64,000 bases of DNA from Actinoplanes aureus (GCF_015704865.1 NZ_JADQTO010000021.1:1-64000); one strand, 5' to 3'. Shown: positions 25,939-34,779, numbered from the stretch's first letter. Notes: generated by a model from the sequence alone, not told the origin. Program-made: numbers and translations.

Positions 25939-26858
25939 TGGTCGACCTCCTTGCGGTTGAGGAACCCGTAGAGCGGGATCACGATCGCCGTGACGACCAG
26001 GAACAGGACCACGTTGCCGGCGGTCGACAGGCCGTAGAACCCTGCCTGGTACTGCTTGTAGATGACCGACGCGATGACGTCGGAGGTGAAGCCGGGTCCG
26101 CCGCGGGTCATCGCCCAGACCAGGTCGAACGAGCGCAGGCCGCCGATCAGCGACAGGATGATCACGGTGACGGTCGCGGGCCGGGCCAGCGGCAGGACGA
26201 TCGCGCGGAAGACCGCGAGCCGGCCGGCGCCGTCGACCCGGGCGGCCTCGAAGTACTCGCCGGGGATCGACACGATGCCGGCGATGTAGATCAGGGTGGC
26301 CAGGCCGACGCCCTTCCACACGTCCACCAGCGCCACCGACAGCAGCGCGTAGCTGGGGTCGGTGAGCCAGGCCGGGCCGTCGATGCCGACCAGCGCCAGC
26401 GACTTGTTGATCAGGCCTTCGTCGGGGTGCATCAGCACGGTGAAGGTCAGCCCCACGCCGATGGTGCTCACCAGCACCGGGAAGAACACCACCGAACGCA
26501 GGTAGCCGCGGGCCACGATCTGCGAGGTGAGCAGCACTGCCAGGAGCAGACCGAGAACGATCTTGAGGCCGGAGGTGACCACCGCGTAGATCAGGGTGTT
26601 GACGAAGCCCTTGATCAGCGCGGGCTCCTGGAAGAACTGGACGAAGTTGTCGAGTCCGATGAACTCGTGCTCGAAGATGGTCCAGCGGGTCAGGCTGAAG
26701 TAGAACGAGGCGAAGGTCGGTGCCAGGAACAGCGCGCCGTAGACGACGGCGGCCGGCAGGTAGAACCAGTACGAGTACGGGCTCCGGACCCTCCGGGGGC
26801 GTGCGGCAGCGACGCTCGTCCGGCCGCCGTGCTCCTGGCGGACATCAAGTGCGGTCAT
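25935..26858 (-). CDS. ABC sugar transporter permease (MalF-like)
   Basis: 307 aa with a basic N-terminus, then about six helices beginning at SYWFYLPAAVVYGALFLAPT. The EAA loop is GEYFEAARVDGAGRLAVFRA and the following segment FDLVWAMTRGGPGFTSDV is the usual MalF-type motif. It forms the heteromeric channel with the downstream permease, whose gene overlaps by GTGA. A GC-rich hairpin lies between the lipoprotein gene and this one, probably lowering permease expression relative to the binding protein. Confidence 0.94.
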   Translation of the reverse strand: MTALDVRQEHGGRTSVAAARPRRVRSPYSYWFYLPAAVVYGALFLAPTFASFYFSLTRWTIFEHEFIGLDNFVQFFQEPALIKGFVNTLIYAVVTSGLKIVLGLLLAVLLTSQIVARGYLRSVVFFPVLVSTIGVGLTFTVLMHPDEGLINKSLALVGIDGPAWLTDPSYALLSVALVDVWKGVGLATLIYIAGIVSIPGEYFEAARVDGAGRLAVFRAIVLPLARPATVTVIILSLIGGLRSFDLVWAMTRGGPGFTSDVIASVIYKQYQAGFYGLSTAGNVVLFLVVTAIVIPLYGFLNRKEVDQ

Positions 26859-26882
26859 GATCGACTAAGTCCTCTCGGCCGT

Positions 26883-26916
26883 GCCCGGCGGCAGCCCTGC
26901 TGCGCTGCCACCGGGC
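26883..26916 (-). terminator. Intercistronic hairpin after the binding-protein gene
   Basis: GCCCGG-c-GGCAG pairs with CTGCC-a-CCGGGC (11 base pairs with one mismatch) around a 10-base loop. It sits between the stop of the sugar-binding lipoprotein gene (26929) and the start of the first permease gene (26858). Such hairpins typically cause partial termination or protect the upstream message, giving excess binding protein. Confidence 0.65.
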
Positions 26917-26928
26917 CGGGTTATCGAC

Positions 26929-28245
26929 CTACCAGCCGGACAATCCGAGCTGCTGTGCCTGCTTCTTGACGTCCTGGTCGTAGAGGGCGGCGCCGTCGGC
27001 GGCCTTACGGATGCCGGATCCGACCTCCACGGTGATCTGTTCCAGCGTGGGCCCCTTGACCGGCGACAGGAACTCCAGCGCCGGGCTGGTGGCCTTGCTG
27101 TCGAAGTACGGCTGCATGTCCTTGATCGCTGCCGGCACGGTGTCCGGCAGATCGCAGCCCTTGACCACGAACGGCCCGGACGGGGTGGACGCGCCGGCCA
27201 TGATGTCGCAGCCCTCCTTGCTCACCACGAACGTGATGAACTGGCGCGCGGCGTCGAGCTTGGCGCCGGTGGTGCTCTTCGGGACGTACAGGCCGCCCGG
27301 CTCCCAGACGGTCAGGCCGTTCTTGGCGGCGTCGTCGCCGGGCAGGGCGAAGAACCCGATGTCGTCGATCTTGTCCGGCGAGTTGGCGGCCAGGGTCGCC
27401 ACCGTGAAGGTCAGCATCGGGAAGTGCGCGCCCTTGCCGTCGGCGAGCAGCTTCAGGCCCTGCTCCAGTTTGGCGGAGGCGAAGTCCTTGTTCAGGTACT
27501 TGGCGTCGTGCACGTCCTGCAGCCGCTGGAAGCTGCGCAGCGCGGCCGGCGTGGTGGCGAACTTGGCCTGGTTGGCGGTGAACTTCTCGGCGAAGTCCGG
27601 CTGGTCGGCGGCCACGTTGTGGTAGTCGGCCAGGACGATCACCTGCGACGTCCAGGTGTCCTGGTAGGCCTGCACCACCGGGGCGACCCCGGCCGCCTTG
27701 ATCTTGGCGTTGTTGGCCATGAAGTCGGCCCAGGTCTTGGGCACCTGCAGGCCGAGCTTGGTGTAGACGGCCTTGTTGTAGAGGATGCCGCCGCCCATGG
27801 CGGCGCCGTTGGGTGCGCCGTAGAGCTTGCCGCCGGCGGTCACGGTGACCTTGAAGGCCGGGTCCAGGTCCCCGACGTACGGCTGGTCGTCCAGCGGCGT
27901 CAGGTTCTGCTCCGGCTTCAGCGCCTGGAACAGCGAACCCGAGTTGTACCCGAACACGTCGGCCATGTCGCCGGTGGCGAGCCTGGTCTTGACGATGTTG
28001 TCGCCCTCACCGCCCTGCGGCCGGGTCTCGATCTTCACCTGGATCGACGAGTTCTTGGCGTTGAAGGCCGAGACGAGCGCCTCGGCGGTCTTGACGGTCG
28101 ACGCCTCGTTGTCGACCAGGTACGACACGGTGGTGGTGCCCTCCTCGTCGCTGGTGCCGAGGCTGCCGGCACTGCAGGCGCTGAGCACCAGGGCACCGGC
28201 GGCGAGGGCCGCCAGGGCGAGACGGCGGGACGGACGTATGGACAT
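26929..28245 (-). CDS. ABC sugar transporter substrate-binding lipoprotein
   Basis: 438 aa. A lipoprotein signal (basic start, hydrophobic helix, lipobox LSAC with Cys24) anchors it outside the membrane. It is an extracellular solute-binding protein family 1 member: VSYLVDNEASTVKTAEALVS, LATGDMADVFGYNSG, GKLYGAPNGAAMGGGILYN and TWADFMANNAKIK. It delivers an oligosaccharide to the two permeases downstream. Given the GH78 enzyme and GH1 remnant in the operon, rhamnose-containing glycosides are likely ligands. Its promoter carries a LacI-type palindrome (see 28315-28361). Confidence 0.94.
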   Translation of the reverse strand: MSIRPSRRLALAALAAGALVLSACSAGSLGTSDEEGTTTVSYLVDNEASTVKTAEALVSAFNAKNSSIQVKIETRPQGGEGDNIVKTRLATGDMADVFGYNSGSLFQALKPEQNLTPLDDQPYVGDLDPAFKVTVTAGGKLYGAPNGAAMGGGILYNKAVYTKLGLQVPKTWADFMANNAKIKAAGVAPVVQAYQDTWTSQVIVLADYHNVAADQPDFAEKFTANQAKFATTPAALRSFQRLQDVHDAKYLNKDFASAKLEQGLKLLADGKGAHFPMLTFTVATLAANSPDKIDDIGFFALPGDDAAKNGLTVWEPGGLYVPKSTTGAKLDAARQFITFVVSKEGCDIMAGASTPSGPFVVKGCDLPDTVPAAIKDMQPYFDSKATSPALEFLSPVKGPTLEQITVEVGSGIRKAADGAALYDQDVKKQAQQLGLSGW

Positions 28246-28314
28246 CGCGGGAGACCTCCGGGCCAGGGGTTTGTTACACGATGAAGAAGATTTGCGTGCT
28301 TTGAGAGCATTATT

Positions 28315-28361
28315 TGAATCGATTCACGGGCGACTGTAGGGGTGGATGTGATCCACGTCAA
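28315..28361 (-). promoter_or_regulatory. Promoter of the rhamnoside importer operon with LacI operators
   Basis: On the minus strand TTGACG (28361-28356) and TACAGT (28338-28333) are 17 bp apart. Just downstream, covering the expected start point, is the perfect palindrome TGAATCGATTCA (28315-28326). The spacer between the -35 and -10 holds another perfect inverted repeat, GTGGAT-gtg-ATCCAC (28342-28356). The first matches the operator at the GH128 promoter and is the likely site for the LacI protein at 28478; the second may bind a different regulator. Confidence 0.8.
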
Positions 28362-28431
28362 CCATGAGGCGGTTTTCCGCTCTCGATGATCGCCACAGGC
28401 CTTGACATAAGGCTGATATCGGGCGTTCGCC

Positions 28432-28443
28432 TGAATCGGTTCA
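28432..28443 (+). promoter_or_regulatory. LacI operator upstream of the lacI gene
   Basis: TGAATCGGTTCA differs from the perfect operator by one base. It lies 34 bp before the LacI start codon, and a TTGACA hexamer is found 24 bp further upstream (28402-28407). It suggests the regulator represses its own gene. Confidence 0.7.
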
Positions 28444-28477
28444 CGGGCCTGATCACTACGGCACTACGCTGGCCGGC

Positions 28478-29563
28478 ATGCCGAGGAACTCGCCGTCAGA
28501 CGCCCGACGTGGCCGTCGCGCCGCCCAGGAAGGCGCCCGGCCCAGCGTGCAGGACGTCGCCAAGCTCGCCGGCGTCGCGGTCGGGACCGTCTCGAACGTG
28601 CTGAACAATCCCGACCGGGTCACCGAGTTCACCCGCCGCAAGGTGGAGGCCGCCATCGCCGAGCTGGGCTTCGTACGCAACTTCGCGGCCCGCACGCTGG
28701 TGGCCGGCACGACCAACACGGTCGGGCTGGTCCTCGTCGACATCGGCAACTCCCTGTTCGTCGACATCGCCCGCGGCGCCGAGGCGGCCACGGCCGCCTC
28801 GGGTCTCAAGCTCCTGCTCGCCAACAGCGACGTGGACCAGGCCAAGCAGGACGCCTACCTGGAACTGTTCGATCAGGCTCAAACCGCCGGGCTGCTCCTG
28901 GCGCCACTGGACGGACCGCTGGACGCGGCGCGGGCCATCGCCCGGCGCGGCCGGCCGATCGTCGTGGTCAACGCACCCGCCGCCGACCCGGACATGTGCT
29001 GCGTGGCCGTCGACGAGCAACTCGGCGGCTACCTCGCCGCGCACCACCTGATCGCCCAGGGCGCCCGGCGCCTGGCGTTCGTCGGCGGGCCGCTGCATCT
29101 GCACGCCATCCGTGATCGGCTCGACGGCGCCCGCCAGGCCGCCACCGAGGCGTCCCTGGACCTCACCGTCATCGAGACGCACGCGCTCAACGTGCGCGAC
29201 GGCAGGACCGCCGGAGGCAATCTGCTGCGCCAGTCCCGGCGCGTCGACGGCATCGTCTGCGCCTCCGACCCGCTCGCCGTCGGGGTGATCAACGCCGCGG
29301 CCGAGAGAGGTGTCGGCGTCCCGGACGACCTGGTGGTCGTCGGCTACGACAACAACCACCTGGCGTCGGAGAGCCTCATCCCGATCTCCACGATCGCGCA
29401 GCCGGGACTGCGGATGGGCGAGGTGGCGACGCAGCTGCTGCTCGAGGAGACCCAGAACGACCCGGACCACCGGCATCAGACCGTCGTCCTGGAACCGCAC
29501 CTGATCGCCCGGCGCAGTTCGCAACGCCGGCGGCCCACCACGAACCGGCTGCGGACACCGTAG
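28478..29563 (+). CDS. LacI-family regulator of the rhamnoside locus
   Basis: 361 aa. The LacI helix-turn-helix and hinge are at residues 24-75: SVQDVAKLAGVAVGTVSNVL, NNPDRVTEFTRRKVEAAIAE, LGFVRNFAARTL. The periplasmic-binding-protein-like sensor domain follows (TNTVGLVLVDIGNSLFVDIA, DDLVVVGYDNNHLASESLIP). It lies head to head with the binding-protein gene. Palindromes of the form TGAATCGATTCA occur at the importer promoter, before its own gene and before the GH128 gene at 29733, so it probably represses all three and is released by a sugar ligand. Confidence 0.93.
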   Translation: MPRNSPSDARRGRRAAQEGARPSVQDVAKLAGVAVGTVSNVLNNPDRVTEFTRRKVEAAIAELGFVRNFAARTLVAGTTNTVGLVLVDIGNSLFVDIARGAEAATAASGLKLLLANSDVDQAKQDAYLELFDQAQTAGLLLAPLDGPLDAARAIARRGRPIVVVNAPAADPDMCCVAVDEQLGGYLAAHHLIAQGARRLAFVGGPLHLHAIRDRLDGARQAATEASLDLTVIETHALNVRDGRTAGGNLLRQSRRVDGIVCASDPLAVGVINAAAERGVGVPDDLVVVGYDNNHLASESLIPISTIAQPGLRMGEVATQLLLEETQNDPDHRHQTVVLEPHLIARRSSQRRRPTTNRLRTP

Positions 29564-29568
29564 GTCTT

Positions 29569-29591
29569 TGAACGGTTCAAACCGTTCTTTC
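29569..29591 (+). terminator. Palindrome after lacI: terminator and/or extra operator
   Basis: GAACGGT-tcaa-ACCGTTC followed by TTTC forms a 7 bp hairpin right after the lacI stop, so it may end that transcript. The same place contains TTGAAC-G-GTTCAA, similar to the LacI operators on either side, so it could also be a weak binding site. Confidence 0.5.
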
Positions 29592-29634
29592 GCAGGTCAG
29601 GCCGCACGCTGGCATTCGGCCACGTCGGGGGCTA

Positions 29635-29691
29635 TTGACGTTCATCAGCGGGATGCTTACTGTGGCGCCACTCCCGTGAATCGATTCACGG
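29635..29691 (+). promoter_or_regulatory. Promoter of the GH128 gene with perfect 18 bp operator
   Basis: TTGACG (29635-29640), 17 bp, then TACTGT (29658-29663). Eleven bases later comes the perfect palindrome CCGTGAATCGATTCACGG (29674-29691), the longest of the three operators. The arrangement (same -35, same spacing, operator just after the start point) copies that of the importer promoter at 28315-28361, indicating shared control by the LacI protein. Confidence 0.82.
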
Positions 29692-29732
29692 TCTGAGCAC
29701 AATCCCCTGCCCTGCAGAAGCCGGAGCACGCT

Positions 29733-32702
29733 GTGCCTCAACTTCCGATTCGCCACTTATATACCATCATGGCCGCCGCCCTCGTCCTGACCTCGGCCGC
29801 CGGCACCGTCGCCGCGCTTCCGGGACGGGCGCAAGCCGCACCCCCCGACTTCGGACCCCACGTGGTCGTCTTCGACCCGTCCATGTCCAGCTCGGCCATC
29901 CAGGCTCAACTCGACGCCGCCTTCACCACCCAGCAGAACAACGAGTTCGGCACCCAGCGCAACGCGTTCCTGTTCAAGCCCGGCAGTTACGCGGTGGACG
30001 CGAAACTCGGCTACTACACCACCGTTGCCGGTCTGGGCGCCGCACCGGGCGACGTCGCCATCACCGGAGCGGTCCGGGTGGAGGGCCGCAACGACGCCCT
30101 GACCAACTTCTGGCGCTCGGCCGAGAACCTGTCGATCACGCCCACCGGCGGGACCAACCGCTGGGCGGTGTCGCAGGCCGCACCCCTGCGCCGGGTGCAC
30201 GTGCGCGGCAACCTCGAGCTGCACACCGCCGACTACGCGTACGCCAGCGGCGGCTACATCGCCGACACCCGGGTCGACGGCCATGTCGACGCCACCACCC
30301 AGCAGCAGTACTACACCCGCGACAGCGCCATCGGCAGCTGGAACGGCTCGGTGTGGAACATGGTGTTCTCCGGCACCACCGGCGCACCGCCGCAGAGCTT
30401 CCCCGACCCGCCGATGACCACCGTGGCGACGACCCCGGTGAGCCGGGAGAAGCCGTTCCTGACCGTCAACGCGGCCGGCGACTACTCGGTGTTCGTACCG
30501 GCGGCACGAAGCAACGCCTCCGGCCTGTCCTGGGCCGGCGGTGCCGGCATCGGCACCTCCGTGCCGATCAGCAGCTTCCACATCGCCAAGCCGACCGACT
30601 CGGCCGCGACGATCAACGCCCAGCTGGCCGCCGGCAAGCACCTGCTCGTCACCCCCGGCGTTTACCAGCTGTCCCAGGCCCTGCGGGTGACCCGGCCCGG
30701 CACCGTGGTCCTCGGCCTCGGCATGGCCACCCTGGTGCCCACCGCGGGCAACGCCGCCATCGCGGTCTCCGACGTCGACGGCGTCCGGGTGGCCGGGCTG
30801 ATCGTGGACGCCGGTGCGACCCGATCGGCGAACCTGATGACCGTCGGCGCGTCCAAGACCTCCGTGCGGCACGCGGGCAACCCGACATCGGTGCAGGACG
30901 TCTTCTTCCGCATCGGCGGCGCCACCACCGGCCGGGCCACCAACAGCCTGCTGGTCAACAGCAACGACGTGCTCCTCGATCACATCTGGGCGTGGCGTGC
31001 CGACCACGGCGCCGGAGCCGGCTGGGCCAGCAACACGGCGGACACCGGCGTCACGGTCAACGGCGACTCGGTGACCGCGCTCGGCCTGTTCGTCGAGCAC
31101 TACCAGAAGTTCCAGACGATCTGGAACGGCCAGAACGGCCACACGATCTTCTACCAGAGCGAGCTCCCGTACGATCCGCCGAACCAGGCGGCCTGGAAGA
31201 GCGCCAGCACCGTGAACGGGTACGCCTCCTACAAGGTCGGCGCCTCGGTGACCGGTCACGAGGCGTGGGGTCTGGGCGTCTACTCGTACTTCAACCAGAA
31301 CCAGCCGGTCTACGCCGACCGCGCGATCGAGGTGCCGAACGCCGCCGGGGTCAAGATCCACGACGCGGTGAGTGTCTTCCTCGCCGGCAGCGGCGGCATC
31401 AACCACGTCGTCAACAACGCCGGCGCACCCGTCGCCACCGGTGCCGCCACCGCCTACCTGACCGAGTACGCCGCCGGCCCGCCGGTCACGCGTACCGCCA
31501 AGAAGGGCATCGCGACGATCAAGTACAGCACCGACCAGGCACGCCTGTCCGCCGCCGGTGCCGGCTGGTACTACAACTGGTCCCCCACCGGAACGGCCGG
31601 CGCCGGAGTGGAATTCGTCCCGCAGGTCTGGAACGACGCCGCGGCGAGTCCCGCCACCATCAGCGCGCTGACCGCCGGCAAGCAGCAGGGCAGATACACC
31701 CACCTGCTCGGCTTCAACGAACCCGACCTGGCCGAACAGGCCAACATGACGGTCACGCAGGCGCTCGACGCGTGGCCCGCCCTGCAGTCGACCGGTCTCA
31801 CCCTGGGCAGCCCGGCACCGGCGAACTACTGGAGCGGCTGGCTCGATGAGTTCATGACCGGCGCCGCCGGACGCGGCTACCGGGTCGACTTCATCAACCT
31901 GCACATCTATCCCGACTGGACCAACCCCGGCGCGATCGAGGAGGTCCGCGGCACGCTCGCCGACGCCTGGAACAAGTGGCACAAACCGATCTGGCTCACC
32001 GAGATCGGCACGGTGGACACCTCGGCCTGGAAACCGATGTACGGCACACCCAGCCAGTCGGCCGCCGACACCTTCATCCAGAAGGTGGTGCCGCTGCTGG
32101 AGAACCTTCCGTACGTGCAGCGGTACGCGTGGTTCGCGGACAACTGCTCGGGCACACCCACCTGCCAGTACTCCACGCTGTACGACAGCGCCGATCAGCT
32201 GACCAGCCGGGGCGCCGCGTTCGCCGCCGGGAAGCCGATCGGCCCGGCCGGCCGGTTCCGGATCGTCAACAAGGCGCAGCCGGTGGTCGCCCTGCACGCC
32301 GCCGGGGAGGCGTACGGAAGCAACGGACACCAGGTCGCGGCCACCCCGGCGTCGTGGGGCTGGGACCAGCAGCGCTGGCAGATCAGCGAGGCGGGTGGCG
32401 GCTATTACACCGTCAGCAGCCTGGGCTATCCGGGGACCCGGCTCACCACGACCGGCGACGCCTACCCCGGCGGCACTGGCAACTACCGCCTGTCGGCCGC
32501 CCCGGCCGACGGCGGTGACGCCCAGCTGTGGCAGGTCGTGAAGACCTCCGACGGCTACTACCGGCTGATCAACAAGGCCAGAGGCACGGCGCTGCAGTCG
32601 ACGTTCGAGGCGTACAACGGCCGGACGGATTCGTACCACGTCGCCGGAACCTCGGCGTCGTTCGCCAACGACCAGCAGTCCTGGGCACTGATCGCCGGCT
32701 GA
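29733..32702 (+). CDS. Secreted beta-helix / GH128 glucanase / ricin-type lectin protein
   Basis: 989 aa from a GTG at 29733 with GGAG upstream. Signal peptide 1-35 (cut after AQA). Residues 40-560 form a pectate-lyase-like right-handed beta-helix (AGLIVDAGATRSANLMTVGA, NSNDVLLDHIWAWRADHGAG), as in the adenylyl-cyclase/GH55-like group. Residues 590-835 are a GH128 (Glyco_hydro_cc) barrel: acid/base Glu663 in GFNEPD and nucleophile Glu757 in WLTEIG. Residues 840-989 are a ricin-B-like carbohydrate-binding domain with repeated QxW elements. GH128 enzymes cut beta-1,3-glucan; the helix may be a second catalytic or substrate-gripping module. It carries the same operator as the rhamnoside importer. 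Confidence 0.9.
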   Translation: MPQLPIRHLYTIMAAALVLTSAAGTVAALPGRAQAAPPDFGPHVVVFDPSMSSSAIQAQLDAAFTTQQNNEFGTQRNAFLFKPGSYAVDAKLGYYTTVAGLGAAPGDVAITGAVRVEGRNDALTNFWRSAENLSITPTGGTNRWAVSQAAPLRRVHVRGNLELHTADYAYASGGYIADTRVDGHVDATTQQQYYTRDSAIGSWNGSVWNMVFSGTTGAPPQSFPDPPMTTVATTPVSREKPFLTVNAAGDYSVFVPAARSNASGLSWAGGAGIGTSVPISSFHIAKPTDSAATINAQLAAGKHLLVTPGVYQLSQALRVTRPGTVVLGLGMATLVPTAGNAAIAVSDVDGVRVAGLIVDAGATRSANLMTVGASKTSVRHAGNPTSVQDVFFRIGGATTGRATNSLLVNSNDVLLDHIWAWRADHGAGAGWASNTADTGVTVNGDSVTALGLFVEHYQKFQTIWNGQNGHTIFYQSELPYDPPNQAAWKSASTVNGYASYKVGASVTGHEAWGLGVYSYFNQNQPVYADRAIEVPNAAGVKIHDAVSVFLAGSGGINHVVNNAGAPVATGAATAYLTEYAAGPPVTRTAKKGIATIKYSTDQARLSAAGAGWYYNWSPTGTAGAGVEFVPQVWNDAAASPATISALTAGKQQGRYTHLLGFNEPDLAEQANMTVTQALDAWPALQSTGLTLGSPAPANYWSGWLDEFMTGAAGRGYRVDFINLHIYPDWTNPGAIEEVRGTLADAWNKWHKPIWLTEIGTVDTSAWKPMYGTPSQSAADTFIQKVVPLLENLPYVQRYAWFADNCSGTPTCQYSTLYDSADQLTSRGAAFAAGKPIGPAGRFRIVNKAQPVVALHAAGEAYGSNGHQVAATPASWGWDQQRWQISEAGGGYYTVSSLGYPGTRLTTTGDAYPGGTGNYRLSAAPADGGDAQLWQVVKTSDGYYRLINKARGTALQSTFEAYNGRTDSYHVAGTSASFANDQQSWALIAG

Positions 32703-32731
32703 CCACTCGGTCCGGGCACGCGAAGAACGGG

Positions 32732-32765
32732 CGGCCGGCGGCTACATGGCGCCGGCCGTTCATTT
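32732..32765. terminator. Two-way terminator between convergent genes
   Basis: CGGCCGGCG (32732-32740) and CGCCGGCCG (32750-32758) form a perfect 9 bp stem with a 9-base loop, followed by TTCATTT. It lies 30 bp after the GH128 stop and touches the stop codon of the minus-strand gene at 32760. Confidence 0.75.
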
Positions 32766-32999
32766 CTGCTCGTTCAGGATTGCCGCGAGGGCGGACAGGA
32801 AGAACGAGGCCACCGTGATCCAGACGGTGGCCTTGATGACGACCCGGCCGATCCGGGCCATCCGGCTGTCGCCGGTGCCCTCGGCCAGCCGCCCCATCAT
32901 CTCCGCCTGCGCCTCGACGGTGAACGGGCTGCCGCCCGTGTTGTCATAGCTGCGCTTCAACCAGTCGCGGTCGGGATCCGGGTCCTGAATCGTGCCCAC
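32760..32999 (-). CDS. Small single-pass membrane protein
   Basis: 79 aa. A soluble N-terminal half (DPDPDRDWLKRSYDNTGGSP, AQAEMMGRLAEG) is followed by one membrane helix (residues 52-74, VVIKATVWITVASFFLSALA) and a short charged tail. Length, a good ATG start and a strong terminator at its 3' end support a real gene. No family recognised; it is divergent from the exporter gene at 33115, 115 bp away. Confidence 0.6.
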   Translation of the reverse strand: MGTIQDPDPDRDWLKRSYDNTGGSPFTVEAQAEMMGRLAEGTGDSRMARIGRVVIKATVWITVASFFLSALAAILNEQK

Positions 33000-33064
33000 G
33001 CCCCCAGTCTGCGCGGCCTGCGCAACGTCGTCGTGCCGGAGCTAAGTTTTCGTGCCGCACGCCG

Positions 33065-33078
33065 TCATACGCGTATGA
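33065..33078. promoter_or_regulatory. 14 bp perfect palindrome upstream of the exporter gene
   Basis: TCATACGCGTATGA lies 36 bp before the start of the DHA2 exporter gene. The shape (short, gapless) is typical of TetR-type operators. No TetR gene is adjacent, so its regulator would have to act from elsewhere, or the site may belong to the sigma-factor system downstream. Confidence 0.6.
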
Positions 33079-33114
33079 GGTCCCCGCGATCGGGATCGGC
33101 GACGGGAGTAGCAC

Positions 33115-34779
33115 ATGACGTTCGGCAGCTCAGCCAGTACAGAGAATCAGGCAACCAAGGCGCACCAGCCCGGCGGTCGGCAGGTCGGCGGCGGCGCAGA
33201 CCGGCATCGCAGGCTCGCCGGCGCGCCGGCGAAGGCCACCGTCCGGGAGTGGCTCGGGCTGGCAGTGCTGTGCCTGCCGACCATGCTGGCGGCGGTCGAC
33301 GTCAACATCACGTTCCTGGCGTTGCCGCACCTGAGCGCGGACCTCGGCGCGAGCAGCACGCAGCAGCTCTGGATCTCGGACGTCTACGGCTTCCTCATCG
33401 CCGGCTTCCTGATCACAGCAGGCAACCTCGGTGACCGGATCGGGCGGCGCACGGTGCTGCTCGGCGGTGCGGCACTGTTCCTTGTCGCATCGATCGCCGC
33501 CGCGTACGCCGTCTCGCCGGAAATGCTGGTGGCGGCGCGGGCGGTACTCGGCGTCGCGGGCGCCACCCTGATCCCGTCGGTGCTGGCGCTGCTGCGCGAG
33601 ATGTTCCAGGACCCGAGGCAGATGGGTGCGGCCATGGGCGCGTGGGGCACCTCGCTGATGGCCGGCATGGTGCTCGGCCCGGTGATCGGCGGCCTGCTGC
33701 TCGACTCGTTCTGGTGGGGATCGATCTTCCTCATGGCCGTACCGGTCATGGCGCTGCTCCTGCTGACCGCACCGCTGCTCGTGCCGGACTCCCGCGACCC
33801 GGCCGCGCGCCGGCTGGACCTGATCAGCGTGGTGTTGTCCGTGGCGGCGGCGCTGCCGTTCATCTACGGCGTCAAGACCCTGGCCCGCGATGGCTGGGAC
33901 GTGGCGGCGGTGGTGGCGTTGATCGCGGGGCTGTGCTGCGCGGTGTGGTTCGTGCTGCGACAACGCCGGGTCAGCAACCCGCTGCTGGACCTGAGCCTGT
34001 TCAGCAACCGCGCGCTGTCCACCACGCTGGTGCTCGCCCTGCTCATCGCGTTCGTGATGGGCGGGGTCGGCCTGATGGGAACGCTGTACCTGCAGCTCGT
34101 CGCCGGCCGTTCGCCGTTCGAGACCGGGCTGTGGCTGCTGCTGCCGTCGGCGGTGATGATCATCGTCGGCAACCTGGCGCCGGCGATCGCGCGCAAGGTG
34201 CGCCCCGCGTACGTCCTCATGACCGGCTCGATCGTCGCAGCGGCCGGAATGGTCGTGCTGACCCAGGTCCCCGCCACGTCCGGCCTGACGATCCTGCTCG
34301 CCGGGATCACGATCGTCTACGTCGGAGGCGCGGCGGTCGGCCCGATGGCACCGTTCCTGGTGATGTCGTCGGCGCCCCCGCAGAAGGCAGGTGCCGCCGG
34401 CTCGCTGGCGTCGACCGCCGGCGAGCTGGGTGTCGCGCTCGGCGTGGCGATCCTCGGCGTCATCGGCGGCGCCGTCTACCGCAACCAGGTCGAGGTCCCC
34501 GGCGGTGTCCCCCACAACGCTGCGGCCGCGGCCCACGACAGCATCACCGGGGCGGTCACGGTCGTACCAGGACTTCCGGCCGATGCCGGTGCCGCGTTGC
34601 TGACGTCGGCGCGCACCGCATTCACCGACGGACTGCATATCATCGCGATCGTGTCGGTCGTCATCTTCGTGGTGCTGGCGGTGGTCGCGCGGCTCGGCCT
34701 CGGGCACCTGCCGTCGCTCGGCGACATGCCCATGCCGGGCACCGCGGCGGACGCCGACCGGGCGCCGGCGGGCCGGTGA
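33115..34779 (+). CDS. DHA2-type MFS drug exporter (EmrB/QacA-like)
   Basis: 554 aa with about 14 hydrophobic helices after a polar N-terminal tail of 45 residues. Diagnostic stretches: LAAVDVNITFLALPHLSADL (helix 1, motif D1), GNLGDRIGRRTVLLGGAALF (motif A) and LIPSVLALLREMFQDPRQMG with MAGMVLGPVIGGLLL (motif C, GxxxGPxxGG), the mark of exporters. It exports drugs or toxic metabolites by proton antiport. Its stop codon overlaps the start of the ECF sigma gene (GTGA), so the two are translated together. A 14 bp palindrome upstream probably binds a repressor. Confidence 0.93.
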   Translation: MTFGSSASTENQATKAHQPGGRQVGGGADRHRRLAGAPAKATVREWLGLAVLCLPTMLAAVDVNITFLALPHLSADLGASSTQQLWISDVYGFLIAGFLITAGNLGDRIGRRTVLLGGAALFLVASIAAAYAVSPEMLVAARAVLGVAGATLIPSVLALLREMFQDPRQMGAAMGAWGTSLMAGMVLGPVIGGLLLDSFWWGSIFLMAVPVMALLLLTAPLLVPDSRDPAARRLDLISVVLSVAAALPFIYGVKTLARDGWDVAAVVALIAGLCCAVWFVLRQRRVSNPLLDLSLFSNRALSTTLVLALLIAFVMGGVGLMGTLYLQLVAGRSPFETGLWLLLPSAVMIIVGNLAPAIARKVRPAYVLMTGSIVAAAGMVVLTQVPATSGLTILLAGITIVYVGGAAVGPMAPFLVMSSAPPQKAGAAGSLASTAGELGVALGVAILGVIGGAVYRNQVEVPGGVPHNAAAAAHDSITGAVTVVPGLPADAGAALLTSARTAFTDGLHIIAIVSVVIFVVLAVVARLGLGHLPSLGDMPMPGTAADADRAPAGR

